Source: Deltaproteobacteria bacterium (GTDB taxonomy: Bacteria > Desulfobacterota > Binatia > UTPRO1). From it: a stretch of 37,696 nt of DNA. The notes beneath the pieces were generated by a model. That model ran no database searches and was not told the origin of the DNA. It saw nothing but the letters and a program-made list of their open reading frames with translations. The position numbers and the translations under genes were made by a program. Location: contig JAJCZP010000084.1 of the NCBI GenBank assembly GCA_029262315.1, forward strand, positions 1-37,696, read 5' to 3'. Shown here piece after piece: positions 7,309 to 16,357 of this stretch; within the stretch, counting starts at the first letter, position 1; the number at the start of each line of letters is the position of its first letter.

Positions 7309-8088
7309 TCAGGGGTGCTGCGACGGACGATCGATACGGGCGGGTCGCGGGGTCACCTCTTCGACGGCGACCGGGGCGGGCACACGAGGGCGCCTACTCG
7401 AAGTGTTGAAGCGGAGGATATGCCAGATCGCGGCAACTCCGTCCCGCCAGGTGATCTTCTTGCCCTCGTCGTAGTCGCGCCCGCGGTACGAAATCGGCTG
7501 CTCGTACACGCGACAACGCAGACGAGCCACCTTCGCCGTAATCTCCGGATCGAAGCCGAAGCGCTCGCTCTCGAGTTCGATCTGCTCGATGACCTCGGCC
7601 CGGAACAACTTGTAGCCAGTCTCCATGTCGGTGAGATTCAGATTGGTGCACACGTTGGAGAGGAGCGTCAGCACGTTGTTGCCCACATAGTGCCAGAAGT
7701 TCAGGACGCGATGCGGCCCGCCGAGAAAACGCGAGCCGTAGACGACATCCGCGTCGCCGCTCTCGAACGGCGCCAGGAGCGCGGGAATGTCGCGCGGATG
7801 ATACTCGAGATCGGCATCCTGCACGATGATGATATCGCCACGCGCTCGCGCGAACCCCGTACGCATGGCACCGCCCTTGCCTCGATTTTGCGCGTGGAAG
7901 AACACACGCACCTCGCCCCCGGCCAACTCGCGAAGAATCTCGCGCGTACCATCGAGCGAGCCGTCGTCGACGATCAGAATCTCTTTCGGATGCGTGAGCG
8001 CCTGTACCCGCGCCACGATCTCCCGGATCGTTGCCGCTTCGTTGTAGACGGGCATGACGATCGACAGCGTCAGCGGGGCCTCGCTCAT
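7309..8088 (-). CDS. Family 2 glycosyltransferase, dolichyl/polyprenyl-phosphate mannosyltransferase-like
   Basis: A 259-aa GT-A enzyme resembling DPM1: it would move a hexose from a nucleotide sugar to a polyprenyl phosphate or similar acceptor at the cytoplasmic face. Seen: LSIVMPVYNEAATI at the N-terminus, V40-D-D (nucleotide), Q-D91-A-D93-L-E-Y (metal-binding DxD), GSRFLGGPHRV, and a C-terminal region with ETGYKLFRAEV and SYRGRDYDEGKKITWRDG. There is no C-terminal TM domain, as in the soluble DPM1 type. ATG 8088 overlaps the FKBP-gene stop as ATGA. The last 25 residues are Pro/Arg-rich and not conserved. Confidence 0.9.
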   Translation of the reverse strand: MSEAPLTLSIVMPVYNEAATIREIVARVQALTHPKEILIVDDGSLDGTREILRELAGGEVRVFFHAQNRGKGGAMRTGFARARGDIIIVQDADLEYHPRDIPALLAPFESGDADVVYGSRFLGGPHRVLNFWHYVGNNVLTLLSNVCTNLNLTDMETGYKLFRAEVIEQIELESERFGFDPEITAKVARLRCRVYEQPISYRGRDYDEGKKITWRDGVAAIWHILRFNTSSRRPRVPAPVAVEEVTPRPARIDRPSQHP

Positions 8089-8549
8089 CGCAGCGTCCCC
8101 CGGCGAATCTCTTCATCGGTAGCGCCACGAACCGCCAGCACGCGCGCCGAGATCGTGAGACATTGCCCGGCGGCTTTCGCGTTAAAATCGGCCACGACTT
8201 CCTCGTCGACGATCTCGACGACCTTAAAGTCCAGGGCCTTCCCGTCGCGAGCTTTTAGTTGGTACCGAGCACCGATCTCGATGTCCAGATCGGAGGGAAG
8301 CTGGTCGCGCGGAATCCGACGCACCAGCTCGGCCCGCCAGGAACCGTAGGCCTCTTCGGGCGAAAGACGCAATTCGCGTTCTGCGCCAGGCGCCAAGCCC
8401 TCGACCGCGGCTTCCAACGCCGGGAAGATCTGCTCGTTGCCGTGGAGGTAGCTGACAGGCCCGCAGTGCTCGGTGGAATCGATGAGGGCGCCATCCTCCA
8501 AACGCGCTGAGTACTCGATCGTCACGACCGTATCTTTGTCCACATTCAT
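8085..8549 (-). CDS. FKBP-type peptidyl-prolyl isomerase, SlyD-like
   Basis: A 154-aa protein with the SlyD arrangement. The N-terminal FKBP strand has V-V-T-I-E-Y-S-A-R-L-E-D-G and Y-L-H-G; an insert-in-flap domain runs about residues 65-120 (R-R-I-P-R-D-Q, ARYQLKARDG); the return to the FKBP fold reads AGQCLTISARVLAVRGATDEE. It would speed proline isomerisation and act as a chaperone. The His-rich metal-binding tail of enteric SlyD is absent; the protein ends EEIRRGTLR. ATG 8549 was chosen over upstream in-frame codons because those lie inside the next gene. It overlaps the GT2 gene by 4 nt, an unusual pairing. Confidence 0.88.
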   Translation of the reverse strand: MNVDKDTVVTIEYSARLEDGALIDSTEHCGPVSYLHGNEQIFPALEAAVEGLAPGAERELRLSPEEAYGSWRAELVRRIPRDQLPSDLDIEIGARYQLKARDGKALDFKVVEIVDEEVVADFNAKAAGQCLTISARVLAVRGATDEEIRRGTLR

Positions 8550-8566
8550 GCTGATCTCGATGTCCT

Positions 8567-9790
8567 CTACTGTTTCGTACCCTTTGCAACCAGAGCCGTC
8601 AGCGCCTCGACGTCGCCCCCGGACCCCCCCTTGGTGACGAGGAGTGTTCCGGCCGCGATTCCGGTTGCGATCTCCGCGATGGCTACCAGGGGCACGGGGC
8701 GTCCGTGCACCATGAGCTCCGTTGCTGACAACCGCCGCAACACGCCATAGCTCGTTTCTCCGCCGATCAGGATCAGGCTGCCGATCGGCCCCGCCGCTGC
8801 GACACGGTACACGGCCTCGCTCAGCGTATGCTCGATCCGGCGGAGGGCCTCCGCCGTCGGCGAGCCCTCGACCGACGGCGCCTCCAGAATCACATTCCGA
8901 CCACGATCGAGGAGGCGACGCACCTCGGCCGCCAGGGCTACCGCCCTTCGCCCATCGACGAGCTCGCGGGTGGCGAGATCTGCCGCGACGAGTGCCGCGG
9001 TCTGTGCGTGCGCCCGGGAATGCAGGCTGCCACAGACAATCAAGGTCGGCGGACGGAGCGTTGCCCGAACCGGAGCCGAGCCGACCGCGTTGCCGAAGTC
9101 CCCCCGCCGGACGAGGGCACTCGCGAGCGGGACTGATCCTGCGAGGCACAGTGGACGCGGCAGCGTGAGAATCGAAGACACCGCCTGCTCGATATCGGCC
9201 TCGGTGTCCGCATCGACGATCACGAACCGACACCCGGAGTCGACGAGCTCGGCCGCTCGGCTGGCGAGTCGCCCCGCACGTACGACGCCCGCGTCGACGA
9301 CCGCGGAGGACCAATCACACTCGTCGGCCAGCACGGCGGCAATCGAGGATTCGGCACCCTTCCCTTCAGGATCCCTCGCGAACTCGGTGGTACCAAGAAG
9401 CTGTCCGCCAACCCACTGCTGACCAGCACGCGTCACACGGCCGACGGCAGGAATCGCGGGAATGACGAACGCACCGGACGCCCCGCTCGCCGTCACCGCC
9501 GCGGCCAACTCGGCACCGAGGTGCCCACGAAGCGCGGTATCGATCTTCTTGAGCAGCAACCGCGGCACGCCCCCGGCGAGCGCCCGCTCCACGCGACCCG
9601 CGGCCTCGGCCGCCGTCAGGGAGCGGCTTTGCGTATTCGTAACCTCGACCTCGCCGACACGACCATCCAACGATCTGGCAAGCCCGTCCGCATCGACCAA
9701 GACGCGCACGGCATGGCCTTCTGCCGCGAACTCGCTTCCGACGTCACAGGCCCCGGTGACGTCGTCCGCAATCACCCGCAGGCCCCTCAC
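8567..9790 (-). CDS. Four-carbon acid sugar kinase family protein (DUF1537)
   Basis: A 407-aa ATP-dependent kinase of the family that phosphorylates four-carbon sugar acids such as threonate, erythronate or 3-oxo-tetronate. The N-terminal domain opens LRVIADDVTGACD (residues 4-16), the family signature; KKIDTALRGHLG and VIPAIPAVGRVT follow. The C-terminal nucleotide domain has VCGSLHSRAH, LILIGGETS and TKGGSGGD. The start is GTG 9790, overlapping the upstream TGA as GTGA. An ATG-less longer frame begins inside the cyclase gene and is rejected. It is transcribed with a cyclase-family hydrolase and a PdxA homologue; in characterised loci kinase and PdxA2 act in sequence. Confidence 0.9.
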   Translation of the reverse strand: MRGLRVIADDVTGACDVGSEFAAEGHAVRVLVDADGLARSLDGRVGEVEVTNTQSRSLTAAEAAGRVERALAGGVPRLLLKKIDTALRGHLGAELAAAVTASGASGAFVIPAIPAVGRVTRAGQQWVGGQLLGTTEFARDPEGKGAESSIAAVLADECDWSSAVVDAGVVRAGRLASRAAELVDSGCRFVIVDADTEADIEQAVSSILTLPRPLCLAGSVPLASALVRRGDFGNAVGSAPVRATLRPPTLIVCGSLHSRAHAQTAALVAADLATRELVDGRRAVALAAEVRRLLDRGRNVILEAPSVEGSPTAEALRRIEHTLSEAVYRVAAAGPIGSLILIGGETSYGVLRRLSATELMVHGRPVPLVAIAEIATGIAAGTLLVTKGGSGGDVEALTALVAKGTKQ

Positions 9791-10422
9791 CGCATGAGCA
9801 CGGCGCGCGCCGGCGCGCCATCGACTCCGAGTAGCTTGAGTGGCAAGCACGACAGGAAGTACCGCCCGGCCGCGACGGCGCTGAGATTCAGGCCTTCAAT
9901 GATGAGCATGTTGCGCCCCAGCAGGCGCTTGTGCACTGCGAACGTCTTGCTCCCAAACTCCTCAATCGAGAGGTAGTCGAGCCCGAGGGTTTTGATCCCC
10001 CGTGCGACGAGCACCTCGGCGGCATCCAGGGTCACGTAGGTGAAGTCCTCCTGAAAACCGTCGTGGTCCCAGAGGGCCGAGTTGTCGGTCTTGCAGAGAA
10101 CGATGTCGCCCTCGCGCAGATCCTGATCGGCCAAGGCCGCGGCGTCGATCGCGGCGCGCCCACGGAGATCCAACACCGTGGCCTCACCGACCATATGATC
10201 GAGCGGCATCTGATCGAGGGTACGGCCGCCGTCGATGAAATGAGCCGGAGCATCGACATGCGTCCCCGTATGGGCACCCAAGGTCAGGTGAGTCAGATTC
10301 GCCGGATCGCCCTTCGCGATGGCCCGGACCTGCGTCACCTCGATCGTGGGGTCGCCGGGATAGCTGTGCATTCCCGGCCGATCCGGCACGGAGATGTCCC
10401 AGACCTGCTGCGCGCGCATCAC
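9787..10422 (-). CDS. Cyclase-family metal-dependent hydrolase (kynurenine formamidase-like)
   Basis: A 211-aa protein of the cyclase family (Pfam PF04199). The metal-binding motif is intact: H51-T-G-T-H55-V-D57-A-P-A-H61-F. The DISVPDRPGMHSYPGDP start and the YLSIEEFGSK stretch are usual for the family. Members open amides, lactones or cyclic substrates. Between a PdxA-like dehydrogenase and a four-carbon acid kinase, a lactonase or amidase step in sugar-acid use is a reasonable guess. The start is GTG 10422 or the directly following ATG 10419; both overlap the pdxA-like stop. Confidence 0.88.
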   Translation of the reverse strand: MMRAQQVWDISVPDRPGMHSYPGDPTIEVTQVRAIAKGDPANLTHLTLGAHTGTHVDAPAHFIDGGRTLDQMPLDHMVGEATVLDLRGRAAIDAAALADQDLREGDIVLCKTDNSALWDHDGFQEDFTYVTLDAAEVLVARGIKTLGLDYLSIEEFGSKTFAVHKRLLGRNMLIIEGLNLSAVAAGRYFLSCLPLKLLGVDGAPARAVLMR

Positions 10423-11444
10423 GACTGCGCCGCCGCCTGCGGGCCCCTCTCGAGCCGGCGCGCGCCCAGCTCAGCCGCCACCTGGATAGCGCCGAGCAGA
10501 TTCTCGTGGCCCGCGATCCCCTTGCCCGCGATGTCGAACGCGGTGCCGTGGCCCGTCGAGGCCCGAATGAACGGCAGGCCCGCGAGAAGCGTCACCACGT
10601 TCCCGAACCCAAGGAGCTTCACCGCACCGAGCCCGGCATCGTGATAGAGCGCGATCGTCAGGTCGAACATGCCATTCTTGGTCTTGAAAAAGACCGTATC
10701 CGGAGGCACGGGGCCGATCGCGTCCACGCCCTCGGCCCGTGCCCGGGCGATCGCCGGCTCGATCTCCTCGATTTCCTCGCGGCCGAACAGACCACCCTCG
10801 CCAGCGTGGGGGTTCAACGCCGAGACGCCGATCCGCGGCGCCGCGATCTGCTGCTCGACCAGCGCCTCGTGTGCCAGCATGATCCTCTCGTAGACACGGG
10901 CTTCCGTGACCTTGTCGATGGCCTCGCGGAGCGACATGTGGTTGGTGAGGAGCATGAGACGCATCTCGCCGAGGACGAGAATCATCGCATGGCGGGTAAC
11001 GCCGGCTTCCTCCGCGAAGATCGCGGTCGCGCCTTCGTAGTGATGTCCCGCGGCTCGCATGGCTTCCTTGTTGAGTGGTGCCGAGACGATCCCTTGCACG
11101 GTATTGGCAAGAGCCATGCGCGCGGCCTGCCGCGTGTAGTGCACGGCGGCCTCCCCAAGGGCAGGATCCATGACGCCCATCTGTAGCGTGCTGCGATCGA
11201 CGTTCGCGTAGTCGACGATGCCGATCGTCGCACCATCCCCACGCCACGCCACAGGCTCGGCCACGGCCGTAAAGCGAAGGTCGAGACCCGCGCGCTCGGC
11301 AGCATCTTGCATGACGCCGAGGTCACCAAGTACGAGCGGCTCGCACCAGGTGCGCAGCTGGGGCTCGGCGAGGCACTTGGCCGTAATCTCCGGTCCAATA
11401 CCGGCGGCATCACCCAGGGTGATGGCGATGATCGGCTTCTGCAT
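10419..11444 (-). CDS. pdxA: PdxA-family dehydrogenase (4-phospho-acid type, probably PdxA2-like)
   Basis: A 341-aa NAD-dependent metal dehydrogenase of the 4-hydroxythreonine-4-phosphate dehydrogenase family. Seen: ITLGDAAGIGPEI (Ala where Pro is usual in GDPAGIGPE), SAPLNKEA, a TNHMSLREAI segment with the first metal His, LNPHAGEGG (second His), ALYHDAGLGAVK (third His; Ala where classical PdxA has Gln) and STGHGTAFDIAGKG. A strong ribosome site (ggagga) is 7 nt before ATG 11444. Operon partners make a D-threonate or D-erythronate 4-phosphate dehydrogenase more likely than a role in pyridoxal phosphate synthesis. The product would decarboxylate to dihydroxyacetone phosphate. Confidence 0.9.
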   Translation of the reverse strand: MQKPIIAITLGDAAGIGPEITAKCLAEPQLRTWCEPLVLGDLGVMQDAAERAGLDLRFTAVAEPVAWRGDGATIGIVDYANVDRSTLQMGVMDPALGEAAVHYTRQAARMALANTVQGIVSAPLNKEAMRAAGHHYEGATAIFAEEAGVTRHAMILVLGEMRLMLLTNHMSLREAIDKVTEARVYERIMLAHEALVEQQIAAPRIGVSALNPHAGEGGLFGREEIEEIEPAIARARAEGVDAIGPVPPDTVFFKTKNGMFDLTIALYHDAGLGAVKLLGFGNVVTLLAGLPFIRASTGHGTAFDIAGKGIAGHENLLGAIQVAAELGARRLERGPQAAAQS

Positions 11445-11480
11445 CCAGTCGTCCTCCGGTCTGATGTGTAGCGCGCGCGC

Positions 11481-12761
11481 TCAGGGCACGCGCGCGGTCT
11501 CGACAGCGCCAACCCCAGCCTCTTCGGGAAGGGGCGGCGCAACGACGCGCACGCCTGCCGCATGCTCGTCGAGTACATGTTGATATGTCGTCTCTACCTG
11601 GTCCAGCACACGATCCCACCCGTACTCGTCCTCGACCGTGCGCCGCGCCGCCCTCCCAAGTGCGGCACGGAGCCGCGGGGCGGCGAGGAGATCGACGATG
11701 GCCCTAGCATAGGCTTCGGGCCTGCCGTCCGACACGACCCATCCGTTGAGCCCGTGGCGGATGGCCTTAGCCGATCCGGCCGAGACGACCACGGGCTTCC
11801 CCGCCGCCATGTAGTTCAGCAGCTTCATCGGAAACCCCGACCATTCGTGGCGCGGCAGGAGCGCGACATCGGCAACGGTCAGCAAATCGCGAATCGTGGC
11901 GAAGTCGGCCGTCCGCAACACCTCGACCCCTTCGATCGCACCCCGCAGCGCCGCTGGCAGCTCGCCGCGGCTCGCGTGCGTTGCAATCACGAGCAACGCC
12001 TCCGGCACGGCCACTCGGACGCGGGCGATACTCGCCAGCAGAAGCTCGACATTCTGATAGCCGTCGAGGTTGCCCGTATACAGAAGGATGGGCCGGGTGC
12101 CGAAGCGAAACCGCGCCCGGATCGCACTGGCCTCCGTGGCCGAGCGCACCGGAAACTCCTCGAGGGAGCTTCCCGGCGCAATCATCCGGATCGCCCCCTC
12201 CTCGACGCCTCGCGCGCGGAGAAAGTCGACCAGCTCCCGACAGATGGCGATGCAATGATCGGCGCGTCTCGGGACCATCCGGTCGACCACGGCGCCGAAC
12301 GCGCGCGCCATCGTTCGCGTGATGCGCCAACGAAAGTAGGTTGGCAGCTCCTCCGCGAGCGCGTTGTGGCTATGATAGATGAGCGGCACGCCCACCAGCT
12401 TGCTCGCCACGAGCCCCACCAGCGCGCCCTCGTAGTTGTGTGCGTGCACGAGTTCGATGCGCTCGCGCCGGAGCACCCCGATGAGGGTCCAGAGCAACGC
12501 CAGGTCGAGCACGAGCTTGCTCGCTTGCGGACCGGAGCGCGAAGCACGAATCCCGGGAATCCGCACGATGCGCCTGATCGGGATACCGTCGAGGACATCC
12601 TCGAGCCCTTCCGCGTACGCCACGACGACGACGCGATGTCCGCGCGCGGCAAGCCCTTTCGTCAGGTGCCGTACCAGTACTTGCGACCCCTGCAACGTCG
12701 GATACGGACACGCGGCTACGACCGCCACCCGCTTCGGTCGCCGAGCGCCGGGCGTGGTCAT
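11481..12761 (-). CDS. Family 4 glycosyltransferase
   Basis: A 426-aa GT-B retaining transferase with a complete Rossmann pair. The N-terminal domain has VAVVAACPYPTLQGSQVLV and HAHNYEGALVG; the acceptor region has IYHSHNALAEELPTYF. The C-terminal domain has LLYTGNLDGYQNVELLLAS and LLPRHEWSGFPMKLLNYMAAGKPVV. The usual first Glu of the E-x7-E motif is Ser in SGFPMKLLNY, as in a known GT4 subgroup. ATG 12761 overlaps the stop of the phosphatase-superfamily gene as ATGA; the longer open frame upstream runs antisense through that gene. Its co-transcription suggests action on the same glycan. Confidence 0.92.
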   Translation of the reverse strand: MTTPGARRPKRVAVVAACPYPTLQGSQVLVRHLTKGLAARGHRVVVVAYAEGLEDVLDGIPIRRIVRIPGIRASRSGPQASKLVLDLALLWTLIGVLRRERIELVHAHNYEGALVGLVASKLVGVPLIYHSHNALAEELPTYFRWRITRTMARAFGAVVDRMVPRRADHCIAICRELVDFLRARGVEEGAIRMIAPGSSLEEFPVRSATEASAIRARFRFGTRPILLYTGNLDGYQNVELLLASIARVRVAVPEALLVIATHASRGELPAALRGAIEGVEVLRTADFATIRDLLTVADVALLPRHEWSGFPMKLLNYMAAGKPVVVSAGSAKAIRHGLNGWVVSDGRPEAYARAIVDLLAAPRLRAALGRAARRTVEDEYGWDRVLDQVETTYQHVLDEHAAGVRVVAPPLPEEAGVGAVETARVP

Positions 12762-14437
12762 GAGCCGCCGTCCTCGAGATATCCAAGCGCGACCAGTCGG
12801 CGCCACAGCTCGGCCTCGCCATCGGCGTCGAGATCGCTGCGCGTGGGGGGGGCGGGCTTGTCTTCGATGATGGGTCGTCCCGAAACACCCGGGAGCAAGG
12901 TGCCGTCCATCCACGAGGGTACGCTCAGGCCTGCCGCGTGCAGCACCGTCGGGGCAACGTCGAGGATCGATGCAGCCTCCTGACGCCCCGCGGCGACCTG
13001 CGGTCCCGAAAGGGCCCACACGCCGTCGCTCCGATGGCTCCCGTTCATGCCACCCCCCTTGCCGGCCATGTGCTCGCTCGGCTCGAGGCGTCGCACCGCG
13101 GGCCCCTCCCCGGCACCGCTGGGAAGACACGCGAACGAATAGCCATCCTCGAGTGCCAGCTCGAGGATCAGGTCGGGCGCCTCTTCGACACACGGGCCAT
13201 CGTAGATCGTGTCCCGGCGATGCACGGCGGCGACGATCGGTGCCCCGGTCTCGGGATGTCGCCAGTCGAGGAGCGCTTCGCTGATCGCGCCCACGGTCGT
13301 GTCGTAGTCCGCCCCTGGTTCGACCGTTCCGTCCGGATCACGACCCCGCACGTTCAGCCACAGGCTGGGCGCGTAGTTCAACTCCTCGGAAAAGGCACGT
13401 GTGTTGGGCATGTCGATGGCACTGAACCGCGACCAGCCCTCGAGCCGACGGGCGACACCACGCCCGAGGCGTCGGACGAGGCGCTCCTGCAGTCGCGCCG
13501 GAAGAGCCGTGAGCGCAAACTTCCGTATACCGCGCACGATGCGGGCCGCAAGCGCCCCGGATCCGCCACGAAATCCGAGCCAGCCCTGCTCGGCCAGCCA
13601 CCGATTGATGTGCAAGACGCTCGTCCCCGCCCCACCGAATCCATGGTCCGAGGCCACCAGCACCGTGGCGTCGCCGGGCACAGCGGAGAGGAGCGACCCC
13701 AGCGCCGCATCCAGACGGCCGTAGATCTCGGCGATGGCGCCGCCAAGCTCGCGTGCGCCAGCCGGGTCGAAACGCGGCGATCGCGGGTCGGCGAACATCC
13801 AGAAGTGATGACTGACGGTGTCGGCCTCGCCGAACATCACCATGAAACAATCCCACGGCTCGCGTTGCAGGACGTACTGCGCCAGGTTCCGCTTGGTCTC
13901 GATACCCTCACGGAGCTTGGGAAGCGCCGCGGCATGCCACCCTGGACCGATCCGCAGCTCCTGAAAATCAGCGAAGGCATAGCTGCCGACCGCGCTCCGC
14001 ATCTCGTCGTAGAACGCGCGTGGATAGACGAAGGAGCCGTCGATCCCCGTTGCGACCGGACTGTCGAACCCGCCGACCATGATCCCGTTCAGCGGCTCCG
14101 GCGGATACGTGGTCGGGACACCGAGTACCGCCACTCGGCGCCCGGCGTCGGACAGCAAGCGCCAGATCGTCGGCACGCGCCGTTGGCGACTACTGACGAA
14201 CCCGATCTGGTAACTCGCCGGCAGCCGGCGGGTAAAATCGAAGACGCCGTGCTTCCCAGGGTTGGCGCCGGTCATGAACGAGGACCAGGCCGGAAAGGTC
14301 ACGGGCGGCATGGTCGAGCGCAGCACACCCGAGGTGCCGCGCTCGACGAGCCCCCGCAAGTTGGGCATGGCTCCGGCGTCCATGAGGGGACGGGCAAGAT
14401 CCCAGGTCGCCCCATCGAGCCCGAAGATCGCGATCAC
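12758..14437 (-). CDS. Alkaline-phosphatase-superfamily protein (type I phosphodiesterase-like), Thr nucleophile
   Basis: A 559-aa protein without signal peptide or N-terminal TM, so apparently cytoplasmic. The metal and nucleophile set is visible: D8 in FGLDGATW, T47 in P-V-T47-F-P-A-W, D264-H265 in SDHGFG, and a late HRSDG histidine. The order matches nucleotide pyrophosphatase/phosphodiesterase and cofactor-independent phosphoglycerate mutase relatives rather than sulfatases. The start GTG 14437 directly precedes the IAIFGLDG strand and follows the upstream stop by 18 nt. It overlaps the GT4 gene. A paralogous protein is at 20412-21809, with the same G-L-D, T-x-P-A-W and DHG layout. Possible substrates are phospho-glycans, polyprenyl-phosphosugars or nucleotide sugars; none can be chosen. 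Confidence 0.85.
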   Translation of the reverse strand: MIAIFGLDGATWDLARPLMDAGAMPNLRGLVERGTSGVLRSTMPPVTFPAWSSFMTGANPGKHGVFDFTRRLPASYQIGFVSSRQRRVPTIWRLLSDAGRRVAVLGVPTTYPPEPLNGIMVGGFDSPVATGIDGSFVYPRAFYDEMRSAVGSYAFADFQELRIGPGWHAAALPKLREGIETKRNLAQYVLQREPWDCFMVMFGEADTVSHHFWMFADPRSPRFDPAGARELGGAIAEIYGRLDAALGSLLSAVPGDATVLVASDHGFGGAGTSVLHINRWLAEQGWLGFRGGSGALAARIVRGIRKFALTALPARLQERLVRRLGRGVARRLEGWSRFSAIDMPNTRAFSEELNYAPSLWLNVRGRDPDGTVEPGADYDTTVGAISEALLDWRHPETGAPIVAAVHRRDTIYDGPCVEEAPDLILELALEDGYSFACLPSGAGEGPAVRRLEPSEHMAGKGGGMNGSHRSDGVWALSGPQVAAGRQEAASILDVAPTVLHAAGLSVPSWMDGTLLPGVSGRPIIEDKPAPPTRSDLDADGEAELWRRLVALGYLEDGGS

Positions 14438-14455
14438 GGACTCGCGATCCCGCGC

Positions 14456-16345
14456 TCACTCCGCAACGTAGCCGAGCGCTCGAAGACGTTCCCGTGTTGC
14501 TCCGTCGATGGCAGTCTCGGCCGCCTCGACCGCCGAGGAGACGGCATGCGCCTCCACCGCGCCAAGGTCAGCCGACAGGGCCTCGACGTCGCCCCCGCGG
14601 CTCGCAGCCAGATCCTGCTGCTCCCCGGCATCGCTCGTCATCTCGAACAGCGCGCGCTCGGGAAGGCCACGCGGGTTGGAAGCGTTCGCCTCGATCAGCT
14701 TCAGCGCGCCCTTCCGATAGGCCCGCACGCGATTCCCTTCGAGATCCTGCTCGGAGAACACGTGGTCGCGCGGACCCGTCGTGCCCGCCGCCAATGTCAG
14801 TACCCCGCCTTGCATGCTCTCGGGCACGGGAACACCGGCGCCCTGCAAAATAGTCGGCGCGATGTCCAGACTGGACACGAGCGCATTGTTGACGGCGCCG
14901 GCTGCCGCGCTACCCGCTGCCGGCTTGACCAGAAGCGGGACCGCGATCTGCTCCTCGTACAGGGTCAGTCCGTGCCACCATCCGCCGTGCTCGTGAAACT
15001 CCTCGCCATGATCGGCCGTGAGCACGATCATCGTGCGATCGTAGAGACCGCGCGAGCGCAGTGCTTCGAGGAGCGCGCCGATCTGCACATCGAGATGCCG
15101 AATCTCACCGTCGTACGCGGCCCGGTACGTATCGGCGACCGAGGCGTCAGGATTGGGATTCGCGACACGTGCGAACCCCTGCCCGTCGTAGGGATGATTG
15201 AAGTACGGATCGTGCGGCTCCATGTAGTGCAAGAACATGAAGAACGGCCGTTCACCGTTGGCTTCGATCCAGGAAAGCGCACGCTCGTTCACGACCTCGG
15301 CGGGCTGGTAGTAGTTCTCGACGTGCTTGACTTCGGACAGATACCGCTCGCGAAGCACACGCAGCTGATTGTAGACCGTGAGTTGCGCCGCCTCTTCCGT
15401 CGCGCCGAAGAAGAACGCCGGCTCGAGGAAATGATACTCGTCGAACCCCTGCTGGAAATTGAACAGTGGCGCGACGTTGATGTTGTTCGGAAACCCGATC
15501 GTTCGGTAGCCGGCCGCCTGCATCACCTCTGGCAGGGTCACGACATCGTCTGGCAGAACGTCCGATTTATGCACCGCCTGGTGCGATGACGGATACAGCG
15601 ACGTCAGAATCGTTGCCACCGACGGCCGCGTCCAGGACGCTTGCGAGTAGGCGCGGCCGAAGCGCGTGCCCTCCGCCGCCAATCGATCGATCGCTGGGGT
15701 CGCGCTCTTGGAGTACCCGTAACACGACAAGTGATCCGCGCGCAGCGTGTCGACCATCAACAAGATGACATTCGGCCCGCTCGGAGCCGATCCTGACACC
15801 GGGCGTATCGCCGCGGATCGGTCACTGGCGGCCGTCATCGCCGCCCACGAACCACCGATACCGAGCACCAACAGGCCTACCATGGCGACCGGCGATGCCA
15901 GCCACGGCTGCTGGCGCGCCACGGCCCTGAGCGCGAAGAACCCGACGACGATCAGGACGATCGCAACGCCCAAGGACGCCAATTGAAAAGCCATCGGACT
16001 GAGGGCTTGCCCTTCGAACGTCTCGTGAAAGACGTCTCGGAACACGCGGAAGCGCCCAATGATCGTCGCCAGCACGCTGAAAATCGAGGCGCCGCTCAGC
16101 GCGAACGCCGGCGCACCCGCCATCCGAATGCCCGTGACTGTGCCCAGGAGGGCCAGGCCGACTCCGGCACCCACACCGGCAGCCAATCCGGCGCCACCGT
16201 AGAACAGGAGGGCGAAGAACAGCAGGCCACCGTCGAATCCGAGCCCGCGCTCGAATGCGATGAGGCCAGCCTCACCAAGTCCCACTAGCGTGGCAGCCAG
16301 CACACCCCCGGCCACCGCCGCCCCAACCACCGATCGAGACCCCAC
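14456..16345 (-). CDS. Membrane-anchored sulfatase-fold protein with Thr in place of formylglycine Cys
   Basis: A 629-aa protein with an N-terminal bundle of about five TM helices (residues 5-170) and an extracytoplasmic sulfatase-fold domain (from PNVILLMVDTLRADHLSCYGY). Metal residues D199 and D445-H446 (ADHGEE) are present. The nucleophile position in S-W-T239-R-P-S-V is Thr, and the Arg of the C-x-P-S-R formylglycine signature is Val, so maturation to formylglycine is not expected. TM bundle plus Thr-nucleophile domain is the architecture of LtaS and phosphoethanolamine transferases, which argues for a phosphotransferase or phosphodiesterase acting on lipid-linked glycans. The start is GTG 16345, 12 nt after the upstream stop. 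The C-terminus ends R-E-R-L-R-A-L-G-Y, like the protein at 12758 (L-V-A-L-G-Y). Confidence 0.85.
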   Translation of the reverse strand: MGSRSVVGAAVAGGVLAATLVGLGEAGLIAFERGLGFDGGLLFFALLFYGGAGLAAGVGAGVGLALLGTVTGIRMAGAPAFALSGASIFSVLATIIGRFRVFRDVFHETFEGQALSPMAFQLASLGVAIVLIVVGFFALRAVARQQPWLASPVAMVGLLVLGIGGSWAAMTAASDRSAAIRPVSGSAPSGPNVILLMVDTLRADHLSCYGYSKSATPAIDRLAAEGTRFGRAYSQASWTRPSVATILTSLYPSSHQAVHKSDVLPDDVVTLPEVMQAAGYRTIGFPNNINVAPLFNFQQGFDEYHFLEPAFFFGATEEAAQLTVYNQLRVLRERYLSEVKHVENYYQPAEVVNERALSWIEANGERPFFMFLHYMEPHDPYFNHPYDGQGFARVANPNPDASVADTYRAAYDGEIRHLDVQIGALLEALRSRGLYDRTMIVLTADHGEEFHEHGGWWHGLTLYEEQIAVPLLVKPAAGSAAAGAVNNALVSSLDIAPTILQGAGVPVPESMQGGVLTLAAGTTGPRDHVFSEQDLEGNRVRAYRKGALKLIEANASNPRGLPERALFEMTSDAGEQQDLAASRGGDVEALSADLGAVEAHAVSSAVEAAETAIDGATRERLRALGYVAE

Positions 16346-16357
16346 GCTTGCCGCGCG

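Noticed and set aside
10419-11444. pdxA as part of vitamin B6 synthesis
   Set aside because: No pdxJ or other B6 gene is nearby, and the operon partners are a sugar-acid kinase and a hydrolase.
12938-15589. Very long + strand open frame (883 codons) opposite the phosphatase- and sulfatase-fold genes
   Set aside because: Antisense shadow created by high GC3 codon use; the translation is Arg/His-rich with no family motif, and the - strand genes have complete catalytic motifs.
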